This document shows positions 56,722-64,000 of a stretch of DNA of 64,000 bases, piece by piece. The DNA comes from Lottia gigantea (lineage: Eukaryota; Mollusca; Gastropoda; Lottiidae): NCBI RefSeq assembly GCF_000327385.1, contig NW_008708752.1, positions 1,426,314 through 1,490,313 on the forward strand, in the 5' to 3' direction. The notes below the pieces were generated by a model, which was given only the letters and a program-made list of their open reading frames with translations, was not told the DNA's origin and made no database searches. The position numbers were made by a program, and so were the translations under genes. How positions within the stretch are numbered: position 1 is the first letter of the stretch; every line of letters starts with the position of its first letter.

Positions 56722-59700
56722 ATGGCAACAGCGGCTGTGTTTAGTGTTCATTGCATTCTGATTTTGATTTTCAGTGTTTTGGAACATGTCGGTGAGTTCA
56801 AATTTTTAACTTATCAAGGTCCGTACAAAGTATTTGTTTTGTTTTCTTTCTGACAATACTCGTGTCACTTTTTAGAATGAGGAAGGATTCGTCTACAATC
56901 ATCTGATGTCACGTTATAATTTATAATATCCATGATCGTACTGATACCACTTGTGTAAATCTTTCCTATAAGGCCTTGATTGTCAACCCGAAACATATTC
57001 CAAAAAACTAATGACGTCATTTCGGAATATTTCTAATTAACATTGTTGAAAAATATTTTGAATTAAGCACAGAGCCAATTTTTGTGTGTGTTTTTAAACC
57101 CACAAATGTATCAAAATGCATCTATTTCATTTTCAGATTCCTACTGTTTCCATCTGACAGATAATATGAGATCGTTTTCAGGTCTGGCACACACGAGTGT
57201 CACAACAGTTTCGGATTGTACAATGTTGTGCTCAGACGATCAATCCTGTAAAGGGGTAACATGGCATAAAGATTTGGGTTGTTACATAGTAGCTCAGATG
57301 GAAAATAGACATATAGATAATGCATTTCTCTTAGAACATTTTACTAATTGTTCTTCACCTGGTAAGTCACAATAAACCTTCCTTCTTAGCAGTGCCCAGC
57401 AAATACAAGTCAGACAAAAGTCTTAATATATTCGAGACAAGACACAAAGGCATTATTAATTTTACAAATGAAATGAAACTTTCCTTTTTTAATCTGCATA
57501 GAGTTGTGATCTATTTTCCTTGTATCATTTACTGGCTGATAAGACACCATGCTATTTATAAAGTGGTCATTACATGTTGACTTTTAATACATTCCTCTGC
57601 GCTTAGATTTATGGAGACGCGTCTGTTACGTAATGATATATTGACCTTGTATTAAAGCCAATCAATACCAGATCAGAGGTCTGTACCAAACATTCGGTCA
57701 TTATTTCTTTTAGCTTTTCACAATTAATTAATTTAATTTCGTATAATATGAAGTTTTAATATGAAGTTTTCGATTTTGTTTTCAATTTTAAAGCACATGC
57801 TGACATGACAGTTTGTTTCCATCATCGAGGAATTGGTACGAGTGTACTATTGAATGGAATGGTAGTGGCCAAAGATTGTTTCACCGTATGTCGAATAGTT
57901 CCAACTTGTCTGGCTTGCAATTGGGATATTTCTTATCATAAATGTTATCTCTTCTACCAAACATCAACTGGAATCGCTTATGATGTAAATTTTCATTTCT
58001 ATAATAAGCATTCTTCGTGTAGCATGGGTAAGCTTTGGTATTCTTTTTTGTGTATATTCTGTATTTTCAGTGTATGCCCTAGGCTTCATTCGCCCGACAT
58101 CTTGAGGTTATGTGTCGCTCTCGTCTTGGGCATACACACCTGACCAACTATTATCTGCTCAAGCGAGAGTCGCAACCAGTCTGTGAGGACTGCCAGGTCC
58201 GCCTGACATTGAAGCACATTCTGATTGAGTGCAAGCATCTCAAGCCTCTGAGATCTCAGGATTAATGGATAATTGTTACAGCTTTTTGCGCGAGAAAGTT
58301 GTCGTATTTTTGAAATAAGGCAATTTTTATTTTAAATTTTTATTTTTTTATGTTTGGTTTTTATTTTATTGTAATAATAATGTTGTAATAATGTTTTTAA
58401 TTTCGTGCATCCTTGTAGATTAATCTATTGTGTTTTTCTTTTGAGCTTTCACTTTGACTATTTCCTATTTATAGGTACTGATGCACCTTAATACATTTCA
58501 TTTCATTACGCCCGAGATCTGACAACTCTTTTTTCAAGCTATGATCGTTTGTTGTGAATTGTTGGCATATTCTATATGACAATGCTTACGGATATATCTA
58601 ATGTTTCCATGCGCTATAGTACCACAGCAATCATGTCCAAGTTCAGCTCAAATATGAATAGGCTGTTGTTTTTATCATTAGTTCGGTTGAAAAATTCATC
58701 TCTTTAATTGACTTTAGAAAGTGTACTTTAAAACCGCTAAAGGATTCATATCGTTAAGGACGAGTATACCGGAAGATAAGCTCAATATTAGATATCGATA
58801 AATGTCATGCCATTGCGTGTTCAAAAAATTCATTTCCCAAATGAAATTCATGATAAAAGTGAAGAAAGGATTATCGTGTCAAGCTTATTGTCTAGGGGAC
58901 AAATGGTTTCCTTTTTACTATATATCATTTATTAATAGTCTAGAACTCAAGTTGCCTTGCCTTAACAATTTAAAACTGGTTGCTCACTGAGTCTATTCTG
59001 CATAATCAGAACTGCATTGCAACTGCTCTGTTATTAATTCAAGTCATTTGTATTTAGAAACAACAACCGCTCAAAGTAGCACCTCGGAAGATATATCTAC
59101 TGTAACAGATATCATTACCACCGAAGAGAACAGTTTGGAAGATACAGGTGCTACCTCAGAAGAAGCACCAGAAGTGACCTCTGTAGACTCAACGATAACC
59201 ACAAACATAAATACAGCCGCTGATACAACAACAGAAGTCACTACCGCTGACATAGCTGCCCACACCAATATAACTTGGTCAGGTATATACCTCTTCTTCT
59301 ATGATTTTTATCACAGTGAAGTTCCAGTGTTATATTTAAGCAGCCATTAAATTTGTCTAAACGTAACCAATAAGTCAATTTTATCTTTGTTTATCATATA
59401 TTGGAGAGAAAGAACGATATTATGTATGTGTATTGTTAATTGTAGATACAGAAGGATATTCTATCTTAATTGTATATTATATATTGTAGATAAAGAAAGA
59501 TATTTTATCTATGATTATTATCTATTGTAGATAAAGAAGGATATTTTATCTATTATTATTATCTATTGTAGATAAAGAAGGATATTTTATCTATGAAAAC
59601 GGTTATAAAGAGAATAATTTGGTAATAAAAAATAGTCGTATTTATTGCGCTACACAGTGTGTAAAAGATATTCTGTGTAATGGATTTGATTATAATTCCA

Positions 59701-59756
59701 CAACATTATCGTGTCATCTGAAAACAAACGATTTTCAATACAGACGAATTCAATAA
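56722..59756 (+). CDS. Secreted PAN/apple-domain protein, five exons, about 312 aa
   Basis: Exons 56,722-56,791, 57,137-57,361, 57,794-58,027, 59,058-59,282 and 59,572-59,756 (70, 225, 234, 225, 185 bp; total 939, a multiple of 3). Exon 1 is a signal peptide (MATAAVFSVHCILILIFSVL). Exon 2 is a PAN/apple-like domain (CFHLTDNMRSFSGLAHT, CTMLCSDDQSCKGVTW, GCYIV). Exon 3 is a second one (TVCFHHRGIGTSV, DCFTVCRIVPTCLACNW, KCYLFYQ). Exon 4 is a Thr/Ser/Glu-rich, mucin-like linker (TTTAQSSTSEDISTVTD) with an NIT glycosylation site. Exon 5 is a shorter Cys module (YCATQCVKDILCNGFDY, LSCHL). All introns are phase 1 with GT-AG ends, the pattern of shuffled extracellular modules. PAN domains bind proteins or carbohydrates; the ligand is unknown. 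AATAAA overlaps the stop codon (59,752-59,757). Exon joins are inferred from sequence alone. Confidence 0.8.
58095..58520 (+). mobile_element. 5'-truncated LINE 3' end in intron 3
   Basis: Reads RLGHTHLTNYYLLKRESQPV then CEDCQVRLTLKHILIEC, the C-terminal Cys/His motif of a jockey/R1/RTE-like ORF2, a different clade from LINE-A/B. An AT-rich 3' part and a TTTCATTTCATT tail follow. CGCCCGACATCT before and CGCCCGAGATCT after may be the target duplication (one mismatch). Confidence 0.7.
59440..59600 (+). repeat. Tandemly repeated splice-acceptor segment before exon 5
   Basis: Four copies of an ATTGTAG-GATA[AC]AGAA segment with AG ending at 59,445, 59,489, 59,530 and 59,571 (44, 41 and 41 bp apart). 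Each copy includes the acceptor and the first codons of exon 5. Only the last leads into the full domain; use of the earlier ones runs into a stop (the next TAG acceptor itself is in frame). Confidence 0.8.
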
Positions 59757-60690
59757 AGGATGGTCTAGTTCAGATAGATCCCGACATTTTAAACATAAAT
59801 TCTTGAAAGATACCTCTAGAATTATTTGCTTAAGTATCCCATTTCTATAATATTGGTGACAACAACACAAAGATTTTTGGGGTGGTAAGGAATGAAGACA
59901 GATAAAACTAGGTAAGCAAATGATGATTCCTATAAGGTCGGTTAAAACTTGGCATAGTGTTTTTATGAAATTTAAAATCCCAGATTTCGAGGGGCTTATC
60001 CCTAGGGATTTTCCGAGGAAAGGGTTCTCAATATCGCAAAGACACGGAGTAAATTACCGACAAGGACTCAATTTTTGTTTGGACGAATCATAATGAAATA
60101 AGGGGCACAACTCGTGCCTTGAAAAAACGCTCAATTCATCAACCAGTGTGCTAGATTTATTATACTGAGTTGTAAATAAATTGCTGAAAATGATAATGTA
60201 GACAATGGAATTTGGCCCCAGTGTACTAAATCTAATTTACAACTGCAACTCGAATCTACTAACGTGGCCAATCCGGCGACCAGTGCGCTAGTCTTTATAT
60301 TTGGTCTAGCCTATTTGAGTGAAAACATTACAAAGGTAATTACCTCGGGATTTTTTGAAATTTTTATTTTATCATTTCATCTGATGACGACATGTGTTGT
60401 AACGTTATGTACTTAGTTGAAGTGTGTTATACCATAATATATTATTATATTCCCATGTGTTTTCTGTTATATATTTATTTTATTACTAAACACACCTTCT
60501 ATAAGCTGTCTGATAAAAATCTGATGGTAGATATTGTATGTTTGTTTTACATTGAATAACTATATTGTATTGTTTGTCAGGAATATTTTAGAACTTACTT
60601 CTCGGTCTTTTACTCTTATATTATTGTTTGGTCAGTGTACAGAATTTTCAATATTAAAGATAATTGCTCGGAGATTATAATCCAATAGAT
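59757..60690. other. Downstream of the PAN gene; weak LINE-leader-like words
   Basis: No gene seen. At 60,100-60,300 there are GGCACAACTCGTGCCT and GCGACCAGTGCGCTAG, similar to the LINE-B monomer words GGTGCAACTCGTGCCT and GCGACCAGTGAGCTAG. Too short to assign. Confidence 0.35.
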
Positions 60691-60910
60691 TAAATGAAAT
60701 GAAATGAGCCCTGAAAGGCTATTGAAGACGGGCAAGGCTATGCAGTGTACAACGAATAAAAAATTGGAAACCGGAAGGCGTTAGCGTTCTCTTTTTCGAT
60801 TTCGTGCACATCCTATAGCACAAAGGACTCAAATTATTATCCCATCCGATCAACTAGAACGTTTTCCCATGTCACTTCCTCCGACATGCTTCATTGACAA
60901 GGGAAATCCC
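60690..60910 (-). mobile_element. SINE copy, tail AAATGAAATGAAATG
   Basis: Same family as 55,165-55,520: tail at 60,690, then CTATTGAAGACGGGCAAGGC, GTGCACATCCTATAGCACA and CATCCGATCAACTAGAACG. The tRNA-like head is not clear. Confidence 0.65.
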
Positions 60911-62060
60911 AGATGAAAAATTTGGTTTTGCGAAAGTGCCGCTTATTCATATTTTATCAAGTTGTCTTACTGATAAACGAAAAAAGCTTTCGATTTATGG
61001 AAGTGTTCTATGGGACAACATCAAGCCTAAGGGCGTGCTTCATTATCATTCTTATATATTGAAATCAGAAATCATTTTAAAGATTGGTTTTCCTTCTTGT
61101 TGAAGAATGGAGAAGAAGAGGGAATTAAAAAGCTCAAAATTTCTTGCTTACACAAATAGATCATGATATATTTCCTGCATTTTCGTATTACTATTTATCA
61201 ACCAAACCGAGTTTAAAAGACTTAAAATAAGTTAGAAATAATAATATTAAATTCATTTAGAAAATACAAAAACGTCTATTTCCCTTTTATAGGAAACAAA
61301 ACCATTGAAGTTCTGAATTTATTGATTGGTATTTGGTGATCTTGGCGACGTTCGGCTGAGAAAAGTTACCTCCCTTATGGAAAATGTGGCACCGGATAAT
61401 CTTTATCAAATGATCTGTCGATACGAGTTTTTTCCCCAATCATTAGATCACCTTTACTTTCGATTGGTAGAAGTTTTATATTAATCGATTATATGATTAA
61501 AAAAAATTAAAATAAGGGAAAGCATCTTTTAATTGTTTTATGTGTATTGGGGCATTTACATAATTTATATGTTTACCGTTGCAATTCCCAATACAGCGTC
61601 TGAAAATGGCATATTTGTTCACAAGAGACTGTCCGTGAGTCTACAGTACTACAGTAGTTGAAGTATAATTATATTTGAAGGGTTTTATCAAGGTTGTTAT
61701 GAAGCCTATTCAGGTACACCAAACTATTTATATAACCGAAATACCAGGTTAATTAAGTTCAAACCAACGCAAATCTGAAGTAAAAAGTATTGATGAAACA
61801 TTTCTGTACATTATCAAAACGTAAAGTTTTTAAAGTTCTACTTCAGTAAAGAAATATCTCTATGGTTATTAATTCATCTATTCAAAAATCTGTTAAATCT
61901 ATAATGACTCATAATTGAATCAAAAGAACACTATCGATTTTAGTAAACAAAATATATACTTGTTATCTTCATGCGCTACAGAACAGCTTGTTTTAATGTA
62001 GACTTAAACATACTTTGTAGCGTCGGAGGTCCCCTTAGGAGTTGGGGCAGTGTTGTTTCT
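60911..62060. other. No gene supported
   Basis: AT-rich. A 69-codon plus-strand frame at 60,894-61,103 (FGFAKVPLIHILSSCLTDK) could be a remnant, but I do not recognise it. Confidence 0.4.
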
Positions 62061-62175
62061 AGGAATCATCACGGGAGGTGGCCGAGTAGGACGCTCGTAG
62101 AAATGCCACTGATTAGGTGCCCGCGGACTTGGTTCAGCCAGTCCCCTGTTGTAGTTGAGCCATTAATAATGCGAC
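62060..62175 (+). mobile_element. tRNA-like SINE head, fragment
   Basis: GGTGGCCGAGTAGGACGC resembles a Ser/Leu tRNA-type A box, and GGTTCAGCCAGTCCCC about 60 bp later a B box. A related B-box part recurs at 63,105-63,150 (GGACTTGGTTCACCAGTCCC). The rest of the element is not visible. Confidence 0.45.
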
Positions 62176-62184
62176 TTTTAAAAG

Positions 62185-62530
62185 CTTTGGTCTAGTTATG
62201 CAACTTCTAAAATCTTTGGTTGAGTTATGCATATTCTAATAACGCTTGTTGAGTTATGCAACTTCTAATAACGCTTGTTGAGTTATGCAACTTCTAATAA
62301 CGTTTGTTGAAATATGCAACTTCTAAAAACCTTGGTTGAATTATGCATCTTCCAAAATAGTTCTACAAAACGTTTGTTGAGTTATGCAACTTCTTAAAAC
62401 TTTGGTGGAGTTATGCATCTTCCAAAATAGTTCCACAAAATGTTTGTTAAGTTATGCAACTTCTAAAAGCTTGGGTGGAGTTATGCAACTTCATAAAAAC
62501 GTATTGACTTGTGCAACTTCCAAAAAAAGA
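62185..62530. repeat. 29-bp minisatellite, about 12 units
   Basis: Unit core GAGTTATGCAACTTCTAA, starts at 62,222, 62,251, 62,280, 62,309 and 62,338, each 29 bp apart; later units vary in length. It begins right after the SINE head, so it may have grown from the SINE's end. Confidence 0.85.
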
Positions 62531-63508
62531 TTTGTTACGGAAATTTTGTCAATTTTTGAATTAATCACTCCATACAAAACACTCCAATGGATGGTTGGAT
62601 GATGTAAGTATAGCTACATCACGTATTATCTTTCTGGATGAGCAGATTGGTTAAAAGAAACCGAAAAAAAGAACTTGTGGTCTTCCTGTTTTGACTATTT
62701 AGCAACCATGCATGTTTATTATTTTGTCATTCGATATGATCAATGATCAACTATAGTCACTGGCAAGATGTAGCAACCTCAACAAAAAAAGACAGGCAAT
62801 ATCTTTCAACTTTCTGTAATCATACAACGGCAACAAAAAAACCCACTTTACACAGATTATGACAACTATTTCTTTGCGTTCTTCATCAATTACACTACGT
62901 TACCGTACAAAGTTTTCGTATCTTGCCAGTGGTTAACTAGATGAGTAGGGGCCGTTGACTTTAGTGGTTCGGGGCTCCTTCCCGAAAAATTTATTTTTAA
63001 TATTGTGATTCTGTAGTTTGTATTTAATGTTATATTATAAGTTAGATTATAATTGTATATTTACATTTTTTTTAAATTTTGTATTTTTTTCTGAGTTGGG
63101 GACACGTGGACTTGGTTCACCAGTCCCTATGGATGTTGAGCCACTGTAACTTGTACATAACCTCATTTTTCGTGCACATGCCCTTACCAAGTTCAAATAT
63201 TTTTTATACATTTTATTTTTAAAAACGTATATTTGACGTGCATGTCGTGTTGACAACATTGGGCAAAGAAAAAAGGAATATTCATACAAAAGGATATCAT
63301 CATGGGAAATAGACATAATATCGTTTTTTATATTATGTCTAGGCTTTTATCAATACGTGTGAGAATGATAACATTTTCTTTGAAATGAAGAGTATGCCAT
63401 AATTTAAACGTAGTTAGTTGGCATTGTTAATCAATTTTTCTTCCATTTGTGAATGAAAGAATTTATTAATATCGCTGGTGTCATTAGGTTTTAAAATAAC
63501 GAAGGAAC
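62531..63508. other. No gene supported; second SINE-head scrap at 63,105
   Basis: AT-rich. Contains the repeated GGACTTGGTTCACCAGTCCC part noted above. Probable 5' flank of the gene starting at 63,509. Confidence 0.4.
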
Positions 63509-63563
63509 ATGATGCTATCTTTTCCCTTTCTATTTATTTGTTTTTGGATACCAACAATAACAA
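63509..63563 (+). CDS. First exon of a secreted protein gene (signal peptide)
   Basis: Two ATGs in a row open MMLSFPFLFICFWIPTIT, a short, strongly hydrophobic signal-peptide-like stretch. It ends at AACAA-GTGAGTAT, a good donor that leaves phase 1, as in exon 1 of the gene at 56,722. The next exon is outside the window or hidden by the repeat. It may be a paralogue of the PAN gene, which I infer only from phase and position. Confidence 0.45.
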
Positions 63564-63619
63564 GTGAGTATACCACTTCAATCTTTCCAGGCCCGTAACC
63601 AACCAAGTACTTCTGGGGG

Positions 63620-64000
63620 AGGGGGGATTTTCTGAAGTCTGGGGACTCCTGTAGAAAATTTTAGAGAATTTTAGACTCCCTGAAACGCGATTTCGTGACA
63701 TTTCCTGGCGAATTTAAGGTTTATTTGTATAGGGACTGTGGGAACACCACATGAAAATTTTGAGAATTAGGCGCCTGGAAACGCAAATTCCTGACATTAC
63801 CCAGCGAACCTAAGGTTCAAGAATATTTGTATTGGGTCCGAGGGAACTTGTCTAGAAAATTTTGAGAATTATACGCCAGGAAACGCGATTTCCCAACGAA
63901 TTTAAGGTTCAAGATTATTTGTATAGGGTCTGAGGTGTGTCGCATAGAAAATTTTGAGAATTAGACGCCCGGAAATGCGATTTCCTGACATTTCCCGGCG
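63620..64000. repeat. Roughly 100-bp tandem repeat, four units, runs off the window
   Basis: GAGAATT recurs at 63,664, 63,762, 63,864 and 63,956, followed by AACGCGATTTC-like and AATTTAAGGTTCAAG-like words. Spacing is 98, 102 and 92 bp. Lies in the presumed first intron of the gene above. Confidence 0.8.

Noticed and set aside
56314-56787. Minus-strand open frame of 157 codons
   Set aside because: It overlaps exon 1 of the PAN gene in antisense, shows no recognisable domain and has no splice or promoter support. Kept only as a remote possibility.
59990-60330. LINE-B leader monomer array
   Set aside because: Only short words match (CAACTCGTGCC, GCGACCAGTG) and the 77-bp spacing is missing.

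Overview
The window looks like a piece of a molluscan nuclear genome, more likely gastropod or bivalve. It is AT-rich, has spliced genes with GT-AG and some GC-AG introns, and carries a tRNA-headed SINE family whose tail is made of TTTCATTTCATT. It also holds a Penelope-like element with a C-terminal GIY-YIG domain, Tc1 and Harbinger-like DNA elements, and many zinc-knuckle/AP-endonuclease LINEs. No species can be named from the sequence alone. A run of N marks an assembly gap at 15,297-15,918.

Region 1 (1-28.7 kb) is a LINE graveyard. A Tc1-type transposon opens the window. Behind it lie many broken copies of two L1/Tx1-like LINE families. Family A has an ORF1 of about 215 residues with one CCHC knuckle and is mostly on the minus strand. 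Family B has a longer ORF1 with one or two knuckles and a 5' leader built on 77-bp monomers, and is found on both strands. Copies are head-to-tail, head-to-head and chimeric. A Penelope-like element at 13.5-16.5 kb interrupts this field; its first ORF ends in an SGNH (GDSL)-esterase-like domain.

Region 2 (28.7-32.1 kb) holds a 400-bp Harbinger-like MITE with TTA target duplications. Next to it are two adjacent minisatellites: a very uniform 25-bp array in which every unit carries a DR1 nuclear-receptor half-site pair, and a diverged 26-bp array.

Region 3 (32.1-54 kb) is a tandem segmental duplication of about 8.6 kb (32.4-41.0 and 41.0-51.2 kb). It carries five copies of a minus-strand module of four exon-like blocks (E1-E4) with good splice sites. 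The copies differ by a 3-kb segment present only in the first unit, a broken Ty1/copia-type element only in the second, and a 26-bp satellite of about 0.46 kb in one and 3.05 kb in the other. Coding capacity of the modules is short, and all copies share a stop at the same place in E3, so they may belong to a non-coding or short-peptide transcript.

Region 4 (54-64 kb) holds the one complete host gene I can support: a five-exon plus-strand gene at 56,722-59,756 for a secreted protein of about 312 residues. Its order is signal peptide, PAN/apple domain, PAN/apple domain, Thr/Ser-rich linker, PAN/apple-like domain, and every internal intron is phase 1. A second signal-peptide exon at 63,509 suggests another secreted gene running out of the window. 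SINE copies, a LINE 3' end inside intron 3, a 29-bp minisatellite and a roughly 100-bp tandem repeat fill the rest.
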